From positions 106,351 through 170,350 of the forward strand of contig JADFZL010000017.1 of assembly GCA_015232575.1 (NCBI GenBank): DNA of 64,000 nt, read 5' to 3'. Shown piece by piece: positions 50,968 to 58,988 of the stretch; position 1 is the stretch's first letter, and every line of letters begins with the position of its first letter. The position numbers were made by a program, and so were the translations under genes. Below the pieces are notes generated by a model, which was not told the DNA's origin, made no database searches, and saw nothing but the letters and a program-made list of their open reading frames with translations. This DNA is from Candidatus Rifleibacteriota bacterium. Its GTDB lineage: Bacteria; Muiribacteriota; Ozemobacteria; Ozemobacterales; Ozemobacteraceae.

Positions 50968-52050
50968 TTGAATATCAAGTGCTTGAAGGGGTTAAAGGGA
51001 TTGCTGATCGGGGCATTCGTCGTTTCTCTTGGTGCTGCAACATCACTTGAGGCTGCGATATACTCATATCGCGACGACCAGGGGCGTCTTTTTCTTACTG
51101 ATGATCCTCCAAATAAGAAATATCAGATTGTCATAACCTCACGCAAAGACAGAGAAAACCCTGATGCACCGGCAGATTCACTGCAGTATTCGCCGCCGGT
51201 AACTCCGCAGAAGATTCTGCTTCCAAATGATGAAACTTTCAGTGAAATCATCAACGAGGCTGCCAGCGTACATTCGGTCGATCCTTATATGATTAAGGCA
51301 ATGATAAAAGTTGAATCAGACTTCGACCCGGGGGTGGTGTCATCAAAAGGCGCCCAGGGATTGATGCAGCTTATTCCTTCAACTGCAAGACTTGTAAAAT
51401 GTACCAATCCTTTCGACCCAAGAGACAATATCATGGGCGGCACGCGCTATCTGAGAATGATGCTCGAGCGCTTCGGCTGGGACAAAGATCTCGCATTTGC
51501 CGCATATAACTCCGGGCCCGGAAGAGTTGAACAGGCTGGCGGTATTCCGCGAATACGCGAAACAACAAATTATGTAAAAAAAGTAAACCACTATCTGAAC
51601 TTGTACAAAACAGGTGCCGGACTTCCAGAAACTGTTGCAAAAGCTCCGCGAAAGAAAATTCCGGTCGTCCCGAGTATTATGGCGCAGAAGTTGAACGCTG
51701 CCTATAAAATATTCCAGGCAAATGACATTGAAGGCGCAATCAACGCTTATCAGGAAATCAGGTCTCTGTATCCGAAAAACACGCAGGTGCTCTACAATCT
51801 TGCCTGTTTGCTTGATATGGAAAGACGTTACGACGAAGCAATTGATTCATATAAAAGTGCTTTAAAACAAGATCCTTTCATGGATAAAGCATTGTACAAC
51901 CTGGCAATTATTTACGAAAGACTTGGTCAGCACAAGGATGCTATTGCATCCTGGCGCAAATACACTCTTGCAACACAGGATGAAGACAAAATTGCAACAG
52001 CTGAACGTTATATAAGAGAGCTTGAAGAATATGCGACCCTCAACCCCTGA
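50968..52050 (+). CDS. Lytic transglycosylase with DUF4124-like N-terminus and TPR repeats
   Basis: A 360-residue exported protein. TTG 50968 follows GGAGGAA at good distance; the open frame extends ten codons further but that start is poorer. After a signal peptide (about residues 3-30) comes a short domain beginning IYSYRDDQGRLFLTDDPP, which resembles DUF4124. The catalytic SLT domain (about 90-215) includes IKAMIKVESDFDP, with the catalytic Glu, SSKGAQGLMQLIP and AYNSGPGRVEQAGGIP. Two to three TPR repeats follow (about 245-350: NAAYKIFQANDIEGAINAY, NLACLLDMERRYDEAID, NLAIIYERLGQHKDAIAS). Cuts peptidoglycan glycan chains, perhaps to let envelope structures pass. Its end overlaps the start of triad 3. 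Confidence 0.9.
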   Translation: MNIKCLKGLKGLLIGAFVVSLGAATSLEAAIYSYRDDQGRLFLTDDPPNKKYQIVITSRKDRENPDAPADSLQYSPPVTPQKILLPNDETFSEIINEAASVHSVDPYMIKAMIKVESDFDPGVVSSKGAQGLMQLIPSTARLVKCTNPFDPRDNIMGGTRYLRMMLERFGWDKDLAFAAYNSGPGRVEQAGGIPRIRETTNYVKKVNHYLNLYKTGAGLPETVAKAPRKKIPVVPSIMAQKLNAAYKIFQANDIEGAINAYQEIRSLYPKNTQVLYNLACLLDMERRYDEAIDSYKSALKQDPFMDKALYNLAIIYERLGQHKDAIASWRKYTLATQDEDKIATAERYIRELEEYATLNP

Positions 52051-52447
52051 TTCTCAGGTTAATTATTCCATGTTTCGGCATGGAAATGCTGCTCTACAGT
52101 GGGTTCTGACTCTGGGAATTCTGACTTTCTTTCTGCTCCCATTTGTTCAGCTCTGGTCTGTTCAGGCTGTTCCGCTCTTTCTATCAGATGGCCACAGACA
52201 GGCAGCAATGGCTGTTGAGAATCTGCTGGCTGAAGCCTTGTCACGGCCATATTCTGAGATCATGGCATCCTCGGAATATAAGCCTCTACCTAACACTGGA
52301 GACATTTCATTCGAAGGCAAGGTTACAGCCGTTCCGCATCCAAACCTGCCGGGGATGGTCTTAATAAGGGCTCATGTACGCTGGGGAATATTATTCATTT
52401 ATAAATCGGTATGTCTTGAAGCTGCAATTTCGCAGACAAGGCCATAG
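52031..52447 (+). CDS. Pilin-like protein, GspI type, degenerate leader (triad 3)
   Basis: A 138-residue protein. Its N-terminal region SMFRHG|NAALQWVLTLGILTFFLLPFVQL has a Gly followed by a hydrophobic helix, as in prepilins, but the usual +1 aromatic and +5 Glu are replaced (NAALQ), so processing is uncertain. The rest is a small beta-rich part (SFEGKVTAVPHPNLPGMVL, HVRWGILFIYKSVCLEA). It overlaps the transglycosylase gene and is followed by a GspJ-like gene; with the 583-residue gene it forms triad 3. TTG 52022 is another possible start. Confidence that it is pilin-like comes mainly from its place in the triad. Confidence 0.6.
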   Translation: MRPSTPDSQVNYSMFRHGNAALQWVLTLGILTFFLLPFVQLWSVQAVPLFLSDGHRQAAMAVENLLAEALSRPYSEIMASSEYKPLPNTGDISFEGKVTAVPHPNLPGMVLIRAHVRWGILFIYKSVCLEAAISQTRP

Positions 52448-52471
52448 AATGTCAGAGGAACAATCACCGGA

Positions 52472-53008
52472 ATGAAAGAACATATCATTATGAAGACAAG
52501 AGATGGTTATATGATAAAAGAAATGTTTTTTGCTGTTCTTTTTCTGTCTCTTGCTGCCGGAGCTGCCTGTTTCATGTTTTTTCTTTCATCAAAAGATATG
52601 CTGACAGCTCAGAAACGGGCTAAATGGTTGGCTGAGTCAAAGATAAAGCTTAACAGGATAGCACTTGAACTGCAAAACGCAGCTGAAATAAGTTTTCCGT
52701 TTCAGGGCGAAAGTAAGCAGTGCCTTTACCGGCAATCTCTGACTGACTGGGCGCTGACATGCGCCCCGGAAACAAGAGGTTTCATATATACAGATAATAA
52801 TATTTACTACATTGTAAAAAGTGCTTCAGGCACAAACCAGCTTAAGCCATTCAAAGGCCTTCCAAACCCAATTTTTTCGGGAGTATCCAGCGTGAAATTC
52901 GAAAGACATTCTCCAAGGCTTCTTAAAATTAAACTCAATGTCAATCTTCCTGATGATCCTTATGAAAACGTATTTTTTGAAAAGGCGATTTACCTGTACA
53001 ACCAATGA
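52472..53008 (+). CDS. Pilin-like protein, GspJ type, unusual leader (triad 3)
   Basis: A 178-residue protein. RDG|YMIKEMFFAVLFLSLAAG has Gly, then YMIKE with Glu at +5, but with Lys at +4, and a long hydrophobic helix, so it could still be processed by a prepilin peptidase. The globular region starts AESKIKLNRIALELQNAAEI and continues with strands (YYIVKSASG, SVKFERHSPRLLKIKLNVN). Its place between a GspI-like and a PilX-like gene in triad 3 supports the assignment. It overlaps the 583-residue gene by 4 bases. Two ATG starts (52472, 52490) are possible. Confidence 0.65.
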   Translation: MKEHIIMKTRDGYMIKEMFFAVLFLSLAAGAACFMFFLSSKDMLTAQKRAKWLAESKIKLNRIALELQNAAEISFPFQGESKQCLYRQSLTDWALTCAPETRGFIYTDNNIYYIVKSASGTNQLKPFKGLPNPIFSGVSSVKFERHSPRLLKIKLNVNLPDDPYENVFFEKAIYLYNQ

Positions 53009-54756
53009 ACAGAATAATATTATTAGCAAGAAAACCTCATTTTCCGCTTACCGTAATGGTGATCTTCTTTTTCATTCTGTGCGCCGCCCTTGGCTTGAGG
53101 GTGTATTACATCGACAGCGAAATTGCATCAAGGCAGATTGCCGAGACTCAATCATTGATGGCAGCTCACGCCGGAATTCACTTTGGAATCACTAAAATCC
53201 GTCAGGCAATAGAAAAATCAGGGGAATCAAAACCCTCAATTATGGAAGAACTTTTGAGCCCGAGATGGAGAAATGCCGGAGTATACACCGACTCATATTT
53301 CAGAATTCTTGAAGTAAGACCACTGCCCGGTGCAGATAACCCGGAAACTCCGCTGATAGACGAAAGCAGCTTGTATCGAATTGAAAGCGAAGGCAGAAGT
53401 GCCGGACACAGTTCACGTGTGTGGGGAACGGTATCAGTTGTTCCGGTCGCAAGACGTTTTGCAGTTTTTAACAGCCTGAATGAATATTATTATGGAAAAC
53501 CTATTACCCCATGGATACAGGAATTCAAGACTCTTGAAAACTTCCGGAAAGAGAACTTTTCACTGTTCCAGAACAATACCATTAACAACTTTGGAATTTG
53601 TCATGACCCTGAATTCATAGTTAAACTCTATAAACCTGGCGAAGCAGATCCGTTTAATCCCCCAAAAGGTGGCAGTAAACTCAAGGGAAACTATGGCAGC
53701 ATGTATTATTCCAGAGATGGCATTTCTCCGTGCAATGGCCCACTTTACTGCGAAACTTCGATTATTGTTGATAATCACCAGTTCTTTGGACCAGTTCAGA
53801 CTGCATCGTATTTGTACAGACGCTCTGCCAGCCGTCCGAGCATGAAAATCGGCGATATTATCCATGCTATTCCATCAAGCCGCAGAATACAGAAAATTGT
53901 TGATAATCTCGAAGCAGATTTACCTGAAGGGCCTTTTATTGATGCAGATACAGTTCCCAAAACAGCATTCATGGCAAAGTGGAGACCTGATTACGAAGTT
54001 TTGCGCGGAAAAGCAATAAAAGATGGATTGTACATCGATTCTACTGGAAAAGGCTTTTTGAGGGGCCAGAAAATTGATACCGACTTTCACCTTGAAGCGA
54101 AGCAGATTTACTCGGACACATACCTGACATCCAACGAAAGCCAGCTCCGCCAGGATGAAATGTCCGGAGGTGTTATCACACTTTCGACTCCAAATAAATT
54201 TCAGGGAATAAATAACATCTCTGCAGATATTCTGAAGGGTTCATCAATTCTATTTTCTGAAAACTCGCTTTCCATAAGAGGCGAAATTGGAAATGATCTG
54301 ACGATGGTTACTCCGGGGCATATTTTTATTACCGGATCAGTAAATTCAGAAAATTCGCATAACCTTTTGATGATTGCGGGCAATGGAATTGCGATTGATA
54401 CAAGCGATCTCGAAAACTTTATCCAGGATCAAAAACCTTCGCAGGAAACACTTTCTTCTGTGTCAAAGTGGACAATAAAAGCTGTTTTATATCGTCCGGG
54501 TGCTGGTTGCTACGGCAACTGGGCAAGACGTCAGGTTGATAATAAGGAAGTTCTTATTCCTGTAAGCGCTGCGAGAGGTGAAAGAGTATCCATTCAAATT
54601 GTCGGTGCCACAGTAGATGGAAATCTTCAAAGATGGGTTGATTACCAGGCTTTTGATGGCCTTAAAGTTGACTGGAAACCCAATTCAGTTGATCGCCTGT
54701 CATTTGTTCCAGTAAGCGTTAACCTTCTGAAAATCCGCACACTGCCGAATTATTAG
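53005..54756 (+). CDS. PilX/GspK-like pilin-domain protein (triad 3)
   Basis: A 583-residue protein. The N-terminus has a basic stretch (LLARKPHF) and a hydrophobic helix (PLTVMVIFFFILCAALGL), then a helical stem (SRQIAETQSLMAAHAGIHFGITKIR) as in PilX/GspK proteins, but no Gly-cleavage site is clear, so it may stay membrane-anchored. The middle (about 150-400) is unassigned. The end (about 410-583) contains strands such as SSILFSENSLSIRGEIG and MVTPGHIFITGSV, similar to the beta-solenoid-like ends of its two larger paralogs. The gene ends triad 3 and precedes the yggS operon. Function as the tip or adhesive member is inferred from the family plan. Confidence 0.65.
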   Translation: MNRIILLARKPHFPLTVMVIFFFILCAALGLRVYYIDSEIASRQIAETQSLMAAHAGIHFGITKIRQAIEKSGESKPSIMEELLSPRWRNAGVYTDSYFRILEVRPLPGADNPETPLIDESSLYRIESEGRSAGHSSRVWGTVSVVPVARRFAVFNSLNEYYYGKPITPWIQEFKTLENFRKENFSLFQNNTINNFGICHDPEFIVKLYKPGEADPFNPPKGGSKLKGNYGSMYYSRDGISPCNGPLYCETSIIVDNHQFFGPVQTASYLYRRSASRPSMKIGDIIHAIPSSRRIQKIVDNLEADLPEGPFIDADTVPKTAFMAKWRPDYEVLRGKAIKDGLYIDSTGKGFLRGQKIDTDFHLEAKQIYSDTYLTSNESQLRQDEMSGGVITLSTPNKFQGINNISADILKGSSILFSENSLSIRGEIGNDLTMVTPGHIFITGSVNSENSHNLLMIAGNGIAIDTSDLENFIQDQKPSQETLSSVSKWTIKAVLYRPGAGCYGNWARRQVDNKEVLIPVSAARGERVSIQIVGATVDGNLQRWVDYQAFDGLKVDWKPNSVDRLSFVPVSVNLLKIRTLPNY

Positions 54757-54773
54757 ACACCTCCTTCCTGAAA

Positions 54774-54817
54774 AGTGCAAAACTGCACTTGAAGAAAAAT
54801 GAAGATTCGTTTATACT
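54774..54817 (+). promoter_or_regulatory. Candidate promoter of the yggS operon, with overlapping hairpin
   Basis: TTGAAG (54789-54794), 17 bases, TATACT (54812-54817), followed by a leader of about 20 bases before the yggS start. A hairpin AGTGCA-AAAC-TGCACT (54774-54789) ends at the -35 box and could be the terminator of the preceding gene or an operator. Confidence 0.55.
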
Positions 54818-54838
54818 CACCGCGAGGTGATAATTGCC

Positions 54839-55519
54839 ATGGATATTTCCACCAATCTCAGAACCGTCAGGGAAAGAATCGATAATGCTGCGCGGCGCTC
54901 AGGACGGAATGCTTCGGATGTTTCTCTGATTGCTGTTTCAAAAACCGTCGATTCGGCTGCAATAAAGCAGATGGTAAATTGCGGACATTCAACATTCGGC
55001 GAAAATCGTCCGCAGTGCATTAGAGACAAATCGCGCGAACTTGCTGGCGAAAAGATTTCCTGGCACCTGATTGGAACACTTCAAACAAATAAAATCAGGT
55101 ATGTATATCCGCTTGTAGAACTGATACATTCCGTTGATAGAATCGAACTTCTCAAAGAGTTTGAAAACTGGGCGGTCAAAACCAAAAGACGCTGTCCATG
55201 CCTTCTTGAAGTCCACATTTCCGATGAAGAATCAAAACATGGCTTTGATATTTCTGAAGTCACGGAAGTGATAGCATCATTCAACAACTGTGAGAATCTT
55301 GACATAAGAGGTCTCATGGGAATGGCACCATTTACTGACGATGAGAAAGCCATTCGCACTTCATTCCGAAAACTCCGTGACCTGTTTGACAAAAGCATGA
55401 AACTTTGCGGAAAATCTTACAAGGCCGAAATTCTCTCAATGGGAATGTCAGACGATTTCGAAATTGCAATTGAAGAAGGTTCCACAATGGTTCGAATTGG
55501 AAGGGCACTTTTCACATGA
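54839..55519 (+). CDS. yggS: PLP-homeostasis protein of the YggS/PROSC family
   Basis: A 226-residue single-domain PLP-binding protein (alanine-racemase-like barrel). The PLP lysine lies in LIAVSKTVDS; further signatures are GHSTFGENRPQ, WHLIGTLQTNKIR, SVDRIELL, GLMGMAPF and LSMGMSDDFEIAIEEGSTMVRIGRALF. YggS proteins buffer free PLP and have no catalytic turnover known. ATG 54839 is preferred: GAGGTGA lies 8 bases upstream, while the GTG four codons earlier is inside the ribosome site. It is the first gene of an operon with yggT (ATGA overlap), an unknown gene and an RNase II/R-like gene. Confidence 0.92.
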   Translation: MDISTNLRTVRERIDNAARRSGRNASDVSLIAVSKTVDSAAIKQMVNCGHSTFGENRPQCIRDKSRELAGEKISWHLIGTLQTNKIRYVYPLVELIHSVDRIELLKEFENWAVKTKRRCPCLLEVHISDEESKHGFDISEVTEVIASFNNCENLDIRGLMGMAPFTDDEKAIRTSFRKLRDLFDKSMKLCGKSYKAEILSMGMSDDFEIAIEEGSTMVRIGRALFT

Positions 55520-55755
55520 CACTACTTCTTGTACAAGCACTCAGATTATTTGAACTGGCAATAATTCTCAGAATTCTCATGACATGGTTTCTGACCCCGG
55601 GAGATCGCCGATTTCTTATTTTTACAAGGCCGATTGACCGCTTTCTCGAATTTTTCCGTGTTCTGATTCCCATGGGCAGAATGCAGTTGGACATTGGGCC
55701 CATTCTGGCGTTGATGCTTATTCAGGCAGTCGAAAGGGTTCTGATTAACCTCTGA
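55516..55755 (+). CDS. yggT: YggT-family membrane protein
   Basis: A 79-residue membrane protein with two hydrophobic segments (LLLVQALRLFELAIILRILMTW and ILALMLIQAVERVLI). FTRPIDRFLEFFRVLIP is typical for YggT. The family is almost always next to yggS; here the start ATG overlaps the yggS TGA. Proposed roles include membrane-associated division-cluster functions or osmotic effects, but the function is not established. The gap to the next gene is 22 bases. Confidence 0.85.
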   Translation: MTLLLVQALRLFELAIILRILMTWFLTPGDRRFLIFTRPIDRFLEFFRVLIPMGRMQLDIGPILALMLIQAVERVLINL

Positions 55756-55777
55756 CAGGAACACAGGAATACAGAAA

Positions 55778-56875
55778 ATGAATAATGATTTGTCCAGTTT
55801 CAATGATTCAGTGCTGGGTTTTCTCGCAAATCGCAATGAAAAATCATTCTGCAAACTGATTGAAAACGGCAGAACTCTCGTAACTGGTTTTGCACGTTCC
55901 TGGAAAGCTCCTCAGTTGAATTTTTTCGAAAAGGTCCGGGAAATCTGGAGTGAAATATTTCTAATTCTTATCGAAGGCTTTGATGCAGGAAAGATCAAAC
56001 ATTCAGCCGGAATTGCATCATGGCTTTCGTTGCGAATAAAACGACTTACATGCCCTGGATTTTCAAAAGATACCCCCTTCGGTCTCACCGGAGACATGCC
56101 CGATACCGGACGAACACAATTAACTCCGTTAAGACTGGAAACGATTCAGACTATTGTACATTGCATCAGAAAGCAGCTTTTTATCAATTCTCCTCAAAAT
56201 GTACAATTGCTTGAATTTCTGTTTTTGCACATTTCGCCCGAATTGGGAAAATCATCAGCATTTCTTTCGGCTATCAGAGGCGATGACACAGTAAAAGCTC
56301 TTGAAAATGATAAAAAGAGACACCAGAGTTTCAACCATTCCCTGAGGAGAGAATTCGAAAAGAAACTTGGCAGTGAATGGCAGGAAATAACTGACTGGTC
56401 ATTTGGCGAAAGAAGCCATCTTGCATGGAGTATAATTGATTTTTCTCCGGCAGAAAGAATCAAACTGGGAAACGAATTGTCTAACTTTCTTGATCAGTGG
56501 CGTGATTCTGAATATCCGTTCGATAAACCAGAGATCAGCTTTTTGAAAAACATTGAGAGTGGTATACTATCTCTTAAAAGCCTCTACAAAACTGATCTTT
56601 CTGTTTTAATGGAAGAAGAGGCTTTATATTCATGTACAAAATATTCAGACGATGATTTACTCGAATCGCTTATCTGCCCCGGATGTAAAGAAAGGCTTCT
56701 CAGAGAACCCGAACATACTTATTATCAAAAAAACATGGAAAGTGCAATATTTGAGTCTGCTTCTTCCGCAGAGGAATGTCAGATGTATGACAATGCAGTT
56801 TCTGAAGTACGCAGCTGGCTTTCCGCTTTTATTAATTCCAACGAAACATCAGATGAAAGAAATATGACAAAATGA
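55778..56875 (+). CDS. Unknown protein with possible sigma-like N-terminus and a zinc-like C-terminus
   Basis: A 365-residue protein with no export signal. Residues about 35-95 include FFEKVREIWSEIFLILIEGF and GIASWLSLRIKRLTC, which faintly resemble sigma region 2 (as in ECF proteins), but the resemblance is weak. The middle is helical. The C-terminal part contains ESLICPGCKERLLREPEHTYY with a CxxC and a His, perhaps a zinc-binding part as in anti-sigma proteins. It lies between yggT and the RNase II/R-like gene, overlapping the latter by 4 bases (ATGA), so it is cotranscribed. I do not assign a function. Confidence 0.6.
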   Translation: MNNDLSSFNDSVLGFLANRNEKSFCKLIENGRTLVTGFARSWKAPQLNFFEKVREIWSEIFLILIEGFDAGKIKHSAGIASWLSLRIKRLTCPGFSKDTPFGLTGDMPDTGRTQLTPLRLETIQTIVHCIRKQLFINSPQNVQLLEFLFLHISPELGKSSAFLSAIRGDDTVKALENDKKRHQSFNHSLRREFEKKLGSEWQEITDWSFGERSHLAWSIIDFSPAERIKLGNELSNFLDQWRDSEYPFDKPEISFLKNIESGILSLKSLYKTDLSVLMEEEALYSCTKYSDDDLLESLICPGCKERLLREPEHTYYQKNMESAIFESASSAEECQMYDNAVSEVRSWLSAFINSNETSDERNMTK

Positions 56876-58887
56876 TCATAAATACCGGACAAATAATGGA
56901 ATTTTCTGACAGAGAAGAAGGCAACAAAATAGGCATAGTATTATCTGTCAGTGGCAAGGGCGTAAGAGTCCTTCTTACAAATCGCCGTGAAACAACCGTC
57001 ACAGAACGAAATATTTTGCACCTTACTTCAACATCAAAGTCACAATGCAGTGATATTGATGCAGCACTTGAAGTATTACTGAGACACGATCTGAAACGGA
57101 AATCATACTCAGATCAGATTAACCTGGACGAACTTCATTTACTTCTTTCTGAAGAAATTAGAGGATATCAAATTTCTGAAATGACGGGTTTTGTGTCTGA
57201 TTCGCCTGATGATGACTTCACTGCCGCCCTTATTCGGGCACTCACAAATGATTCATTTTATTTCAAAGAGAAAAAAGAGGGATGGGTACCCCAACCCCGA
57301 CAACAGGTACAAGAGGCAATTGAACGCGAAAATAAACGTAAACAGAAAGAGCTTGAAGAGCAAGCTCTTATAGATGAGCTGGAACAACTTTTCCAAAAAG
57401 GTACAAGTGTTGAAATTTCAGAAAAACTTGCACCGGTTATTGATAAAATCGTTGATTATGTTGTCTTCCAGGATGAATACAAAGGTGACAAGCGCGTTGT
57501 CGAGTTACTGCAGAAAGCCGGAATGGCAAACTTCCGGAAGCTTTTTTCACTGCTTGTTAAGATAAACAGATTTCACCCGGATGAAAACATTCTTCTTCGG
57601 CAGAAACAGATTTCAACAGAATTCTCTGCCGAGGTACAATCAGAAGCTGAATCACTTGTCAGCAAGCCCCTTGATACAAATGGCAGAACTGATTTGACTG
57701 AGCTTTTCACAATGGCAATTGACGGAGAAGAAACAAAAGACCGTGACGATGCATTTTCTGTTTCCAGAGATTCAGATGGCAATTTCACGCTCTGGGTACA
57801 TATAGCCGATGCTGCACATTTTATCGTTCCGGATTCCGAGATTGACCGAGATGCTTCTTCCAGAGCCACTTCCATATACATGCCTGACAAGGTTATTCCG
57901 ATGGTACCTGCTATTCTTTCAGAAGGTGCAATAAGTTTGAATCAGGGTTCACCGAGACTAGCAATAACAGTGAAAATGAGCATCAATGCAGCCGGAGAAA
58001 TTACAGAACATTCTGTTTTTCCATCGACTGTAAAAGTTGCTCTGGCAACTGACTATAATTCGGCAGATGAAATGATTTCGAGTAACGCAACGCTTTCTGA
58101 TGCGATTGAATTATTCAAAGTTCTTCGCTCTGTAAGAGTTAAAGCTGGTGCTCTTGTTATGTCCAAGCCGGAACTTGAAATTAAAGTTAAAGATGAAAAA
58201 ATAATACTCAGAGAAAGAAACCGCTCTTTATCAACTTCTGAAATGATTTCTGAGTTTATGATATGGGCAAATCACATCACCGCCAAATTTGCCATGGATA
58301 ACAAAATTCCTTTCATTTACCGTTCTCAGCCTGCCTGTGAAAATCTTCCGCCTAATTCGCCTGAATTTGATGCACTGGTCTTCTTTCAGACAATCAAACA
58401 GCTGAAACGTTCAGAAACGTGCTCACAACCGTCACTCCATGGATGTCTTGCAGTGAATCCATATTGTCAGATAACTTCACCAATAAGACGCTATTGTGAT
58501 CTTCTTCTGCAAAGACAGTTAAAGAATTTCCTGTCACATAATTCTCCGCTGTACGAAATCGAAACGCTTGAACAGAAGCTTGTATACGCAGACCACGGCC
58601 TTGCTACCGGCGAAGAAGCCATGGAAAAACGATATATGTACTTCCTTCTGAAACATCTGAAAAACGAAATTTCCCGTGGAAATGACACTATTTCAGGCGT
58701 AGTTCTTGAAAATGGCTACAATGAAACTACCGTCTTTCTGAACGAAATCTGCAGAATCAACAGATGCCGCAAACCCGGCTTTGATGTGGCTCCCGGCAAC
58801 AAAGTTAAAATCAAAATGAAACAAGCCGACCCCTTCGACGAAACCTTCAAATTCGAAATCCTTTCCATAAAAACCGCTGAGTCTTAA
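56872..58887 (+). CDS. RNase II/R-family exoribonuclease (RNB domain)
   Basis: A 671-residue enzyme. The RNB catalytic domain (about 275-600) has the four metal-binding Asp residues in AIDGEETKDRDDAFSV (Asp284, 290, 292, 293), then LWVHIADAAHFIVPDSEIDRDA and RATSIYMPDKVIPMVPAILSEGAISLN. The later part YRSQPACENLPPNS and YCQITSPIRRYCDLLLQRQL is typical. The N-terminal 200 residues do not look like canonical CSD1/CSD2 but include a charged helical stretch (about 145-175). A degenerate S1-like end (ISGVVLENGYNETTVFL) closes the protein. It should degrade RNA 3' to 5'; whether it unwinds structure like RNase R is not clear. Confidence 0.88.
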   Translation: MIINTGQIMEFSDREEGNKIGIVLSVSGKGVRVLLTNRRETTVTERNILHLTSTSKSQCSDIDAALEVLLRHDLKRKSYSDQINLDELHLLLSEEIRGYQISEMTGFVSDSPDDDFTAALIRALTNDSFYFKEKKEGWVPQPRQQVQEAIERENKRKQKELEEQALIDELEQLFQKGTSVEISEKLAPVIDKIVDYVVFQDEYKGDKRVVELLQKAGMANFRKLFSLLVKINRFHPDENILLRQKQISTEFSAEVQSEAESLVSKPLDTNGRTDLTELFTMAIDGEETKDRDDAFSVSRDSDGNFTLWVHIADAAHFIVPDSEIDRDASSRATSIYMPDKVIPMVPAILSEGAISLNQGSPRLAITVKMSINAAGEITEHSVFPSTVKVALATDYNSADEMISSNATLSDAIELFKVLRSVRVKAGALVMSKPELEIKVKDEKIILRERNRSLSTSEMISEFMIWANHITAKFAMDNKIPFIYRSQPACENLPPNSPEFDALVFFQTIKQLKRSETCSQPSLHGCLAVNPYCQITSPIRRYCDLLLQRQLKNFLSHNSPLYEIETLEQKLVYADHGLATGEEAMEKRYMYFLLKHLKNEISRGNDTISGVVLENGYNETTVFLNEICRINRCRKPGFDVAPGNKVKIKMKQADPFDETFKFEILSIKTAES

Positions 58888-58951
58888 AACGTAAAACCAG
58901 AATTCTTGCTTTTTTTCGCGCCAAAATTCTTTTTTAATTGTCGGAAAATAA

Positions 58952-58980
58952 TTGACTTAATTTTCTTAAAAAGATATATT
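58952..58980 (+). promoter_or_regulatory. Sigma-70 promoter directly in front of the ABC-F gene
   Basis: TTGACT (58952-58957), 17 bases, TATATT (58975-58980). The -10 box ends only 8 bases before the ATG at 58989, and no ribosome site fits in that gap, so the mRNA is probably leaderless or nearly so. Confidence 0.7.
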
Positions 58981-58988
58981 AACCGCCT

